Positions 42,294 through 53,680 of a stretch of DNA of 60,000 nt are shown here, piece after piece. Source of the stretch: Takakia lepidozioides (lineage: Eukaryota; Streptophyta; Takakiopsida; Takakiales; Takakiaceae). The DNA is taken from positions 37,989,053 to 38,049,052 of the forward strand of contig CM060732.1 of the NCBI GenBank assembly GCA_030704615.1. Reading direction: 5' to 3'. Every line of letters begins with the position of its first letter. Positions within the stretch are counted from its first letter, which is position 1. The notes beneath the pieces are model-generated. The model was not told the origin of the DNA. It made no database searches and worked only from the letters and a program-made list of their open reading frames with translations. The position numbers and the translations under genes are program-made.

Positions 42294-45050
42294 TTAGGAT
42301 GTTGTTGTTTGCAGCTCCCTATAGTAAGATATGATGTACACTGAAAATACTTGAGGATTCGCTTCAAGGCAACGCAATGTGCTCGTGTAGGAGGAGTATT
42401 TGGCAGCATTAGGGACCGCATATGGAATACTGCCAAACTTGTGCCAAATTGGCAAATGCAATGCTTCCAAGAATTTGTTGATAGAAAAAAATTGTCTCAA
42501 CATTCTTCAGTTATGGACAATGACTGAATTAGCATCCTTAGGCCGAACTTAACAGTGTGCTCAATATACAGTTATAAGTTAATGATCTAAGAAAAGAAGA
42601 CGAAGAGCTGATGCGCACATTAACATAGCAATGGGGAGCTCCCGACTTTATCTCAAAAACATCATCCATGGCAGCAATGGTTTGTTGGATGCATGAAATA
42701 CTGATACTGTGTCATCAACAAATATAGTGATGAGCAATTGAGGCTTACTAGGATTGCCGAAATATATGCAAGGGTACTGTATTGTACTTGGTATGAGATG
42801 ATGTGTGACCAGAAAATCATGCATTAAAGCGTTGATTCCATTCTCTCGAAGCCTGCTTGGACTTTCGTACCCTAGAGCCTGGTCCATTTAATCTCCTCGT
42901 CAACTTTGCTATAGAAAAAAGCAGTCTCGACATCGAATCGCAAGCACCATGTGCAACTTGCCAGTACGTCCTCTATGGTGTTGCTAAAACATCGTGCGGA
43001 TGGAATCAAAACGTGTCACTGGTGCATATGTTTCATGATCTAGTCAATTCCCTCTCGTTGTGTAAAATCTTAATTAGTCACAACTCTAGCCTTGAATTGA
43101 TCAATTGAGCCATCGGACTTCAATTTTAGCTTATACACCCATTTGCAATTTACATGAGCATGTCAACGTCTTTGTGGCAAACCACTCAGTAGTGTCTAGG
43201 TTTCATCCTTAATCTAAGAATCAAACTCATTAGTCATGGCCATTTGTCACTGTGCAACGGGCTTAGATTGTGTGGCCTAATAGTACGTTTGCGGTTCATC
43301 TGGCATCTCAATTGATTGAGCAAGCTGTGCATTTGGAGCTGCTTGATTAGGATAGACCCATTCACTGTATCGAGTGGTGGCCGCTTCCTGCTGCGATGTG
43401 GTAGTGGTGGCACCATGGCCATGTCCGTAAGTGTAAGACTTTGTTGTCACGGCGCTACAACTTCGTTTGCAGGCTCAAGTTCAACTAGGTACCAATTAGT
43501 GATGCTGGAAGATTGTCATTTATATCGGCTAGAGCTTCCTCTTCTGTGGCATCACGGTGATTGTTCATAAGCTCCACATTTGTTGGATAAAGGGCTCCAG
43601 AGTCCAATGAGTATAACTTGATCGCCAACAGACTCCATTTTACTGTGATGTCGTAGCTCTTGTGGAGTGATTCAAAAGAACTTACGTCTCTCACTATGAT
43701 AACACAATTTCTTTCTGTGTCCCAAACACGATATGCTTTGCTTTCGTCTAAGTATCGACAAAGAAATATTCCTCAAGATTTTGCAACAACGAACTTCTTG
43801 CTTACAACTTTAAAGAATATGGACATAAGCATCACACTCGCATACCTTAATATGCTCCACCGGTGGCTTTATTCATGACTATGCTTCGAATGGCTTTGTT
43901 CCTTGAAGCTTTCTCGTGTTGGTCTTGGTTGGAAAAAGAGAGAAAACTCTTACCGAAGCCGGCGTAATTAAGAGCCACTTCGCCTCACGGCTACTACCCC
44001 TTTCAGGAGTGGGCCCTATAAAGAAACAGGTGTCCAGGGGACACCGGATAACCAAGGGGAAGTAGTAGATAGGACAACGGTACTTAGGATACCAAGGTAC
44101 CCTGGGTATCGCAGATGGATTGGACTCGAGTTGCTGCTTATTGGTTATGGTAGTTGTTAGGGAGCGAAGCGCAATGAGGTGAATGGCCTTAAAGCATTTG
44201 TGGATGGGGGGTATGGGGACTTTAAGATTATCATGTAACGCGTTTATACTGGCAAGATGAATCATCTCTAGTATCGGCTATGATGACCGGTGCGCCAACC
44301 ACGTTGACGGATAGCGAGGATGAGGGAGACATATTTTTGTCATTTCTCTAAGGTGGAGGAGGCTGGGTACCAGTCATGACAGTATGTGAATTCAACGAAG
44401 TGAATAGTGAGTTATGGGGAGGGGAAGTGGGTAGGGGGCATTGATGGGAAGCCTGGTAGGAAATAAATGGTTGTGTTGACCACCTCACCCTAGACCTTTG
44501 GGGGGACATTTTTATGATGAAACATGCTCGTAATGCACTCCACAATGGTGTGGTTCTCCCTTTCTGCAGTTCCATTCTGCTCAAGTTGTAAAAAATTAAT
44601 AGTTCATGTCGAATGTTCTCATTGTTGAGAAACTGCTCAAAATGCCTTATGTAAGAATTATCCACCACGGTCGCTTCTCTGTATACAAATGTGATGCCGA
44701 GTATATGTATGAATGTGTCAAACCACTGTTTGAAAGCAAGACAGAACTTCTGATAAATTCTTTTGAATACCAAAAATGATACGATAGGTTGTGCTATCAT
44801 CCTTGAACACTACATAGTACTTAGCTCCACCAACAGAATTGACATCCATTGGACCACACATGTGTGTGTGCAGAATTTCTCCCAGTGTTGTTTTTGTTTG
44901 CCAATAAGCGATTCTTTCTACCTCAACGACGCAATGGCGTGAGCCTTGCGCGTGAGCGCGCGAGCGTACGATCACGCAGGAGTGACGTGGCGTGAGCGTC
45001 ATGTCAGCATGTTGATGTGGCGGCAAATGATGACGTGGCACTGCCACGTC
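42294..45050 (-). pseudogene. decayed Ty1/copia retrotransposon
   Basis: On the minus strand the order is integrase, then RT, as in copia. Near 44900-44780 an integrase start is seen (LGEILHTHMCGPM, GGAKYYVVFKDD). Near 44680-44520 there is a decayed core with FEQFLNNENIRHEL and a mutated RT-type PEQNG region. Near 43240-43150 and 43140-42970 lie copia RT beginnings (KWVYKLKLKSDGSI, FTQREGID). Near 42780-42690 there is CIYF followed by LLITIFVDD, the catalytic box. Stops and shifts are frequent, and neither gag nor RNase H nor LTRs are recognised. It is a dead relic. Confidence 0.8.
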
Positions 45051-45501
45051 AGCATTAACATGCGCCGCCTATAACCGAGGATGGTCCTATGACCGTGGAA
45101 TTAATGCAGGGAATCTTGCCTTAATACAATCAAGACTATCATGAGGCCTACAATTGTAGCATCCAACATTGTGCAATTACAAATGTTTGTTTCACTTTTA
45201 CAATTACGAGGACGAGAAATTATCCTCACAAAGTGTGCGACATAGAGGCTGTCATGGGAAGACCTTCATCCCTCCTCAAATAACAATGAGAGTTAGGATC
45301 ATCTTCAAAAGATGATTGCAGTGCATAGCGACAGCAAGACATGTAGACTTCGAACGGTGCAATGACAAATGTGCTTTTAAAAGTTGCCACTCAGAGCTCA
45401 CTCAGTATAGTTGGAAGCCATATCATTGCACCGCCGACGAATTGATGTGAATTACACATTTCAAATCATGGTCGTCCACATATCACATTGCATAGTTGAT
45501 G

Positions 45502-45870
45502 CTACCCATGTGTTGTATCCCGCTGCAATAGAGTATCGACCTCGTTGAAACTCAGAGTGGCCTGGTGAATGAAGTTGTCACGTTTGGGATCGCAAACCAT
45601 CCTCTTCAAAAATATGAAATACAAATGTTTGCAGGGTATGAATTTACCTCTCTTGCCCAAACTGGTTGATAGCATATTCACAAAATCAGGACATGTGCAA
45701 TTGGGGAAATTGGAAACCGTGATGTCGTAGGTCCTGTCATGAACAGCAGATGTGGAAGTGATGATTATGAACACTCGACCATATCCTGGATCGGGCACTT
45801 CCGTGGTGCTTCCAACACGAGCTTGGAGCATTCTTGCGGACTCCACTTTGCTAAAGTGTTCAGCGGTTGG
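45502..45870 (-). pseudogene. MULE-type SWIM zinc-finger fragment
   Basis: The fragment begins near EHFSKVESARMLQAR and includes a SWIM motif CTCPDFVNMLS with C-x-H further on (FIPCKHLYFIF), which is the C-terminal zinc finger of Mutator-like transposases. The reading frame is fused upstream to the GC-rich dispersed repeat at 45.9-46.2 kb, so the 5' part of this ORF is not genuine. It may be the missing C-terminal exon of the transposase relic at 46.4-49.1 kb or a separate fragment. Confidence 0.75.
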
Positions 45871-45887
45871 AGGGAAACGAGTGGGTG

Positions 45888-46195
45888 TCGCGGCCCTTTG
45901 CCTCAAGGGCGGGGGGGGGGGGGGGGGGGGGGTCAGGACACAAGAGGGGGCGCCCCTGTGGTGGGGGCAGCGGCAGCAGTAGGAATGGGGGCTGAAGCAC
46001 CCTCGAGGACGGAAGGCGCTCAAGGGGGCGGAGGCGCTCACTAGGGGGAGCCTCGCAAGCGGGGTTTGCGGTGGGGGCTCCGAGCGGGGGTGGTCGTAGC
46101 ATAGGGAGTCGTAGTGGGGGTGGCATAGGACTCACCGTGGGGCTGAAGCCTTGTGGTGGGAGTTGTGGAGCTTTCCATCTCGTTTGGTTAGCCAC
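45888..46195 (-). repeat. GC-rich dispersed repeat, copy 1, with G22 run
   Basis: Minus-strand translation (PPSERLRPLERL, MSASAPLSAF, KGRDTHS) closely parallels the plus-strand copy at 59130-59450, so the two are members of one dispersed repeat in opposite orientation. A 22-G run at 45911-45932 marks one side. The nature of the parent element is unknown. Confidence 0.7.
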
Positions 46196-46422
46196 AAGTC
46201 AGGATTTGCCGGGGGGACCCGAAAGGACGCAGAAGTAGTAGCACATGCATGTAGTTGGGGTTGTCTCGCAAAGGAAAAGTCTGCCTCCTCCAGCATTTCA
46301 ATCTCCTAAAATGTGATATGTGTTCCCACCTTCACGGGCCAAACGGTTGGAGGAGATGGCTTCATCACTACGGAAGGACGCACAGTTCCATACACACATC
46401 TGGCACAATCATCTGCGCAGAA

Positions 46423-49235
46423 CTAGAACTTGTGGTTCTTGGCTTCTGGTTGACCGTATGGACGCATCAAACCCATGAATGTCGGAGCAGGAGTTTGGGC
46501 ACCACCTCTGGATATAGATGAAGTGCATTTCTCGAAATTAGTTGCCCTGATCGCTGTACATTTCACACGAGACCCTGCACTTGTGCGTTCTATGTGCCAA
46601 ACATGGTCGGGGCATACGGACTCAAGCACATCAAGGGGGTTGTTTCTCTCCTGCACCATTTCATAGGTAGTGTTTGATGCTGGAGCCTGCCGTCGTGTTG
46701 GAGGTTCTTCCAGAATGGAGGTTCCGGACATGGAGCTGTCATGCAGGGGAACACGAGGCTTCGAGAAGTTATCACAATCTGCCCTGTGCGAATCGGAATC
46801 CGAACCAAGTGGAGTGTTCAATTTCCTCTTACACGAGCCGAATCTCTCATCCCCTTCAAGATGTGGAACTCTAGAAACAAGCGGCATTCCCTGGGCATAC
46901 ATGCTCACCGCCCGTGCTATCTTGATTGGATCCCCAGATCTGTTTGCAGCACGCAACATCAATTCCAATTTGTCCGGACCCTTGCCACCAACCCCACCTC
47001 GCAAGAAATCACGGTATCGGGTTTGTTGTTGCAAGGCACATATCAAATCATCTGTTGTTGCCACATACAAATCCCGACCTCATTTCCCATATTGCTGCAA
47101 TCATGCGTTGTGCACAGTTTCTGCCAAATTGCAAGATGGCATGTCCGCCATTTCCTCAATGGACATGTTCTGCAAAGTGGAGAACCACACTTCAAAACAA
47201 TGAACAGGAAACAATATAAAGAAAGCAAGGAGACAATAAAATGGAAAGTAAATGTATGAATAAAGCAAGAAATATAAGCCTCGTACCACTGCCATGGCTG
47301 CTCCCCACTGTCTATACCGGAAGTGCCAAAACGCCAGCCAATCTTTCAATGCTCTCATACTATCAAGTGATGCAGCTCCAAAAGAGAACCACCAGACACG
47401 AATTGTTTGGAACAAAGTGTCCGCCTCCTTCATTGTTCTAGCATCTTTGTACTTTTTGCACAATTTACGGTGATGAGTCTGCATCTCTGGTTTGATGTCC
47501 GACTTTGTATGTTTTTCCAGAGATTGTGTCCAATGGAATAGACATGTACGCTCTCTTCCTCACATTGGCACTTTTGGGTCGCCTGATCCGAAGACAATTC
47601 GAACAGCATTGAAATTTGCTTGAGCACTATCCGCCATGAAACCTGCGAAATTTGGAGATTCACCCCATGGTAGCCCATAACACGTATCAGGGAATTCCAC
47701 ATGAGCTTCTGGGATTCCGTATCCTCGGATTGCATGTCACAAACTGCAATTGTCATAACTGCAATTGTTGGTACACTGGATCGTAGACATGACAAGCCAT
47801 TGTTGTCCAATCCTTCACTCGTTTCACATGATCAAACATAAGAAAACAGTTCTGCAAGTCCCCAGTCTTCTGCATCCGCTTCACGAGGCTAACCCCACTG
47901 CCCTCCCCAACAGTCGACATTTTGAAAAGAAAAAATTTGATGGCACCTTGACTTGGGAATACATTGTCCTGGATGTAATCGTACTTGCTCAGTCGTTTCA
48001 ACTCCAAAATGTTGTCTATGTAGCCTCTGATACCAGAGCCCATTCTTAATGCATTGATCTGATGCCGAATGTTAGGTGAACTCGAATTGGAGAAATGATC
48101 CATGACTAGGTCCAATGCTGCACCGTCAAGTTTAGTCCCCACAGAATCCTCTTCACTCAGAATATGGCTTTCCAAGAAGGACTTGCTTGCGCCAAGAGCA
48201 ATTGCAGATGTTGTTGCGGATGGGTTTCTCCCGTACTCCTGTTTAATCAACCTCGATATTGTCTCAACACTCTCCCTGTAATCCTCCTTCGAGACAGGAT
48301 GGTTATGGAATCCGAAATGCACAGAAGCTCTTGTCATTGTTTCAAACGGTGGACAACATAGTACATTCTTGCTCCGCACAGCGCCAGGCAGGATGGCACA
48401 AATTTGCAGAATTTGCAGACGAAAGTGTTTGCTGGTGGTGGGGCAGACCCAGGCTGAAATGGATTTTCCGCCAGACCCTCCCACTTGCTTTGATTATGAA
48501 CCCCAGACTGAAGAAAATGTCTGCAATTCAAATTATCACACCTAAGGTGTCTATTGCAAACTGTTCTCCTGAAAACAAGCTTGTCATCATTTTGAATATT
48601 GGATGTTTTTGTTCTACACCACGGGTGCCCATCGTGTTTCTTGTCCATTCCATGCATCATGATTGTTACACCTCCAACTCGCGGAGGAGGAGGCAGCTCG
48701 AATAGGATATCGCCATCAAAAGTCTCTGGCAAGAACTTCACCGGCACCTGCTTCAAAGATTCCCAATCAATTCCTCACAACTCACTTTTGAAACCTGCCA
48801 TTCCTCCCATCGCCCGTAGTTTTGGAATGACACTACAAATCTTTTCTTCATCCTCTTCTCCAACTACAGTAGGAAGGACTGGATTTGGAATTTCACTTAT
48901 GTCATCATCGGACGAATCCGAAAGCTCAACGATTGGAGTGGAGGACGTCTGTTCTTTTTTCACCACCACCTCTCTCTTGTCTTCAACGACTGAAGCAGCA
49001 ATCCCGGGCGTCACATATGATCCAAGGGACTTTCGCCGAGGCTCTCCAAGTACTCTGTATCGACCAGGGCGCACTCTCCACTGGCTGACATGAGCCGTCT
49101 CATCACGGTTTTGGAAAGAATGAGCAGAGAATATCGCGGAGGAAGCTCACACGACGACTGTGCATATTCTGTTATTCCTTCCATGGAAACAGGAACAGAA
49201 AGGTTTTGAGCATTAGCGAACGGCGTTAACGACAA
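46423..49235 (-). pseudogene. Mutator-like (MULE) transposase gene, degenerate
   Basis: Minus-strand segments give an acidic N-terminal part with SSDDDISEIP. A Cys/His-rich N-terminal domain follows (HLRCDNLNCRHFLQ, VCKFCKFVPSC), then FHNHPVSKEDYRESVETIS, a FAR1/MULE-like start. The MULE core is visible near 47800-47560 (WTTMACHVYDP, FMADSAQANFNAVR). After it come KEADTLFQTIRVWW near 47430 and a C-terminal part with CNLAETVHN and LMLRAANRSGDPIKIA near 47150-46900. There are in-frame TGA codons (at 48775-48777 and after VPM near 47560) and frame changes (about 48355), so it is broken. Some gaps may instead be introns. Confidence 0.75.
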
Positions 49236-49825
49236 TCACAAAATAGTGGGACCTGCCGGATCGGTATTGTGCAATGACGTATATGTCTAAGTAATTGGCG
49301 GCAACGACACTCAGTATAGTTTAGGGCAGACAGTAAATGCAGATAATTCACATAGACTCCATTGTGATGAACGTCGCAAACAATCACTGTTTCTTGTCTA
49401 TGTCAAGAGTACTTTCCAATCGATACTCTATCTGAATCTACAGTATGGTCTCCAAATCTTTGATTGGCGGTACCGCCTTTCCACTTCTCTATCTGTTCAA
49501 CCTCAAACAAAGAAAATGCATTGCAAAACAATATGAATGAATATGCCGACCCTCACCCTCTCTTCAAGCATATAGGTACATAAATCTCATGAGGAGAATC
49601 GAATGGCGTTAACGACGCTCGCACTTCACTAGACTTCAATCACAGGTTCCTACTAAAGAAGGGCAGAGGAAGGACTGCTTGAAAGGCAATCAGACAGACT
49701 GTATGATCTGAACAACAATGAATGACGGTACCGTCAGTCACCCATTCATTGTGTGAAAAACCCTTAACAGAGGAGTACAAAGCAAATCATCATTGTTTCA
49801 TGGTGATGGTCGGTAGCGACAATCC
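49216..49825. repeat. seven copies of the 24-bp palindrome, left cluster
   Basis: Imperfect palindromes related to GTGAATGTCGTTGACGACAT plus TCAC occur at 49216-49239, 49291-49315, 49364-49388, 49462-49483, 49600-49623, 49718-49742 and 49803-49825. Centres vary (GTTAAC, GGTACC, GGCAAC, GGTAGC), while the arms keep GNATG/CATTC-like ends. They sit in non-coding DNA between two exon-like minus-strand ORFs. Confidence 0.75.
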
Positions 49826-49895
49826 CTTTCTAGGACATTGCACTCAATCTCTTAGCAGATCTTCAACCATGAAATGGAAGTTAGAGAACACTTAC

Positions 49896-50366
49896 TGGTG
49901 CCTTCTTAGGTTTTGAAATTGGATCCCCTTCTGCAGCTTTCCTCTTCCCTCTCACATCTGCTGGAATTTCTTTCTGCTCTAGGGTTTGTGGACCTTCTCC
50001 CGGTTCAGCATTCCCCGGACTTCCACCTCCTTCAGTTTCCCTGCGAATCATCTCTGCATCCACAGACTGGTTTCCAACGCTCACTGTTATCGCCGACTGT
50101 GTCACAGCCGCTGCATCATTCTCGGTCTGCTCTTGTGATTCAGTCTCCGTGTTCACCTGCTGCCTTGGCCCAGTGTTCTCCAACAAACGACGCCTCGTCA
50201 TTTGCTCTCTTGCTCTGCGTCTCTCTCTAAGGGAAGTAAAATAAAGAGACTTCCTTCTCTTTCGTATAGTAGAAGGAACCCTCTCCAGCTTGACTACCAC
50301 TCTCCCTCTAAGCGCGAAAACTAGAAAGACAAAGTGACTCTCGATTTCTTGCGGGATTGCGTGCAT
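49896..50366 (-). CDS. basic N-terminal exon, unrecognised (possible MULE exon 1)
   Basis: The minus-strand frame from an ATG at 50366 encodes a basic start with RKRRKSLYF and RERRRAREQMTRRR, then a Gln/Glu-rich segment, ending in SKPKKAP at a good splice donor (GTAAGT after 49896). It may be the first exon of the transposase gene downstream on the same strand, with the palindrome cluster as intron. That connection is inferred. Alternatively it is an independent small nuclear protein. No family is recognised. Confidence 0.4.
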
Positions 50367-50964
50367 TGTGGCTTGTCTCTAGAAGCATCGGATTTCCTCT
50401 CGCGTGACCGTTACACATAGTCATTCCCTTATTAGTGCATCTACCAGCAATTAGTGTACAGCTGTTTGTATTCAATATAGTTATCGATGTTTGACGTGTG
50501 TCGCCCAAAATAAACGGCATGTTGTTTATTAGAACGGTTTCAATAATTTAAAATAACAACGAATCTCAGACATCTTAGCGCACAATCTTAGACAAATATA
50601 TGTAAATGAACGAGTGTTTGATGACAAATTTTGGGATATCATACACATTCATCCTTGTTAGCCAACCCCACGTCCGTTTCACAGTTTGAACTTTCCAGGT
50701 GCGCATGATCATTGGTAGTAGTATAAAGATGCATTTACTTAATCTGCTATCCCACCCTCAGATCCTGTGACATGCTTCCAAGAAGTCGGCTTGTTATTGT
50801 GTTTATTGATGAGGTTCTGAATAAAGGTTTAACAGCTGCCAAAATTGCTCCTAGGGATACTCTGACCACAGGGCCCACAAAAAAAGTAATTAAAATGGAC
50901 GGCTGCATGTTAGATGGTTCTGAATTTGTTTGACACCATTCATAGTGAGTTGAGACGAGACAGA

Positions 50965-50988
50965 GTGATGGTCGTTACCGCCGTTCAC
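50965..50988. repeat. 24-bp palindrome, single central copy
   Basis: GTGATGGTCGTTACCGCCGT followed by TCAC, about 45 bp upstream of the first exon of the plus-strand gene. It belongs to the same family as the clusters at 49.2-49.8 and 52.7-53.5 kb. Confidence 0.7.
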
Positions 50989-51029
50989 TATTTGCACATT
51001 ACTCACAGTCAGATCTGAATGGCATCGTG

Positions 51030-53680
51030 CAGAAAACTGTGAAGTCCAAGCATACAGGAACAGAGGGAAAAGGATCTGGAGATGGGGACGAGTCTGGCAA
51101 AAGCTCAGAGAATAGCGATGAAGCAGATGAATCTGAAGTGCACTACCTCGACAAGGTGAAAGAACTCATGTCATTACAGAAGGTAAACTCTCAGGAGGTT
51201 ATAAGGCACATGCTCGTCTCTGGAGGGCGTCTGGACATCCCACCATGCCGGATGATATCTATGCCTATTGTGCGTCCACCTCTTTCCCATGACATAACAA
51301 AATTGGAGAGTGATTTTGTGCATGGATACAGACTTGGTGCACAAGTTTTTTATGTGTCACTGACGGATACAAATGGGAAAAGCACATTAGTGTCTCCTGA
51401 GAGATACCTGGGATGAGTGTTGGAAGGATGTTAATGAGGAGTTTGAGCTGGGCCTCATGATGGGATACATTCAGAAACATCATGCGAAAGACAAAGACAA
51501 GCATGTTGTTGTGGAGGCAATGGTTTTGGATCCTGGAAACGACATCGTTAGGCTTCTTACAGCTATGCACGACATGAACAAGTAAGTCATCCTAGAGACT
51601 CCAATCCCTCTGCAGTGTCTTGTTAATCCCACAAAAAAAACAGTGTTAACGAATGCATTGTTTCCAATGTTTTTGTAGATTGACAGAGAAATCGCATGTG
51701 ACAACAAGCTTGGTCCACACACTGTTCCGAATTCAGAGGATTAGTCTGATGAAGCGTATAATCAAGAAGTGCGAAACAGGAAGAGCTGCAGGCACTTGAT
51801 ATTCTTTGACTCGAGTGGCGTTTCTGGAGTACATGTATGTGGTAAGGCCGAGCCTGTACTCAGTTGTCTTTCTGAATACATGTTTGTATTTCGTTCGGTA
51901 CTAATCCCTATTTTAATCAATGCAGCAAGAACTGGCAGAGGCAGCTGAGAAGGGAAAATCCGAATATTACCGCACAACACCAGAGGAACTAAGGACATCA
52001 AAGGGTGTGGAAGCAACAATAAAGAAGGAGTTTGAAATGTGCAGAACCAAACTGATGTCCGCCTTCGGAAAGCAGCTTAGAATAGTAGATCATGGCCTTG
52101 GTGCTGAGTTCTTTCAGCAGATCAAATCTCACTATGACAAGCATGTGCATCCAGAGATGCAGCAGGAGAAATTGCACCGGCTGGCCATATCCATGGTCGA
52201 CCCCCAAACGAAAATAAGACGGCTGGAGATTTGGAACTCAGATCAGACAATGAAGGACTTGAATCAGTTCCCAAAGAGCACCATACAACCTGGCACAAAG
52301 GTGGAAGGAATCAGTGATTTAGTGTTTGATAACTGGCTACACAAGGCTACATTTTGGAGTCAGGTGTGTATTCAAATAAGAAGTTTTTTTTGCTTCAATT
52401 ATGTGATGAGTATCTTATTTGCAATACTGAGAAATATACAATTTGCAGCTCGAAAAGCACGCCATCATTGTGCTGGAGCAGACTTTGAAGGACTTGAACA
52501 TTTCGATTGTTTCTCCTCCCCAAATGTCATTGGAGGCATACATAAGGAAGTGGAGAGGTCTCACCTGGAGATACTGTTTTTTCCGGGAGTTCTCCAAGGA
52601 TGGTAACATTTTACGGTCCAACGACTTTGACAGTCAGGTTGGGGGAGAGTGGGCCATGATGCGAGTTGTGTACAGGTACAATATCATACTGGAAACTCTA
52701 CTGCACTTTTTGAGAAATCATTAGGATTGATTAGCAGTGTAATCATAGATCCAAAGTGAATGTCGTTGACGACATTCACTTCTATGTCTGTGTCATTTTA
52801 AAGCGAGAATTTGAGTTCACCTGGATTATGAGCTTAGGGTGTATTTATAGTGTCCTTGATTGGAATTTTGTGAAAGTTGTTAAGAGGTCCTCAGAGTTTA
52901 TGTACATTTTTAATGTCCATTGAGTTTTTAGTGAGGGTTCCCGACATTCAGTTTCTATGCAATGTTTTTGCCTCTTGTGAGAAATCTTGAGGCTTGATTA
53001 GCAGTGTAATCATAGATCCAAAGTGAATGTCGTTGACTACATTCACTTCTATGTCTGTGTCATTCACCAGCGAGAATTTGAATTAACCTGGATTAGGAGC
53101 TTAGGGTGTATTTATAGTGTCCTTGATCAGAATTTTGTGAATGGCGTTGACGACATTCACATCCAGAGTTGTTATGAGGTCCTCAATGTTATGTACGTTT
53201 TTAATGTCCATTGAGTTTTTAGTGATGGTTCCTCACTCGAGTTTTCTGAATGTCGTTGCCGACATTCAGTTTCTATGCAATGATTTTGCCTCTTTTGAGA
53301 AATCATTAGGCTTGATTAGCAGTGTAATCAGAGATCCAAAATGAATGTCGTTGACGACATTCACTTCTATGTCTGTGTCATTCCAAATCTAGAGTTTGTA
53401 TTCACCTGGATCAGGAACTTAGGGTGTATTTGCAGTATCATTGAATGGAATTTTGTGAATGGCGTTGAGGACAATCACATCCAGAGCTGTCGCGTGGTCT
53501 TGAGAGCTCCTTAGAGCAGTTCATTCTGTGCTACTTGCATCTTATCATTTCGCGCTTTGGTTTGTTGGGTTTTATCTCCTGTTTCACAGGTACACGAAAT
53601 ATGTGCTTATGGATGGAAATCACCTGAGCGGTATTCCAGACTATCTTGACATGTGGTCGGACCTAGCGCGGCCTTCCCCC
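51030..53680 (+). pseudogene. unrecognised multi-exon gene, frameshifted and 3'-truncated
   Basis: Plus-strand exons are readable at about 51030-51582 (acidic start, then CRMISMPIVRPPLSHD, and after a one-base frame change near 51407, DTWDECWKDVNEEFELG to LLTAMHDMNK before GTAAGT). Another runs about 51926-52362 (QELAEAAEKGKSEYY to HKATFWSQ before GTGTGT). Then about 52448-52675 (LEKHAIIVLEQTLKDLN to MMRVVYR). Last, about 53589-53670 (YTKYVLMDGNHLSGIPD to YLDMWSDL), after which GC-rich foreign DNA begins. No ATG is evident for the first exon, which follows a CAG acceptor. The protein is charged and helical with no known motif. The large last intron contains the palindrome-bearing tandem repeat. 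It could be a second gene of a DNA transposon or a host gene cut by insertion. Confidence 0.5.
52719..53490. repeat. three tandem units (267-318 bp) carrying palindromes
   Basis: Units begin with GAAATCATTAGGNTTGATTA or GAAATCTTGAGGCTTGATTA near 52719, 52981 and 53300. They share AGCAGTGTAATCATAGATCC, TTAGGGTGTATTTATAGTGT and GTCCATTGAGTTTTTAGTGA. Palindromes lie at 52756-52779, 53023-53046, 53137-53160, 53246-53269, 53341-53364 and 53455-53478. The copies at 52756 and 53341 have perfect or nearly perfect 11-bp arms. Confidence 0.85.
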
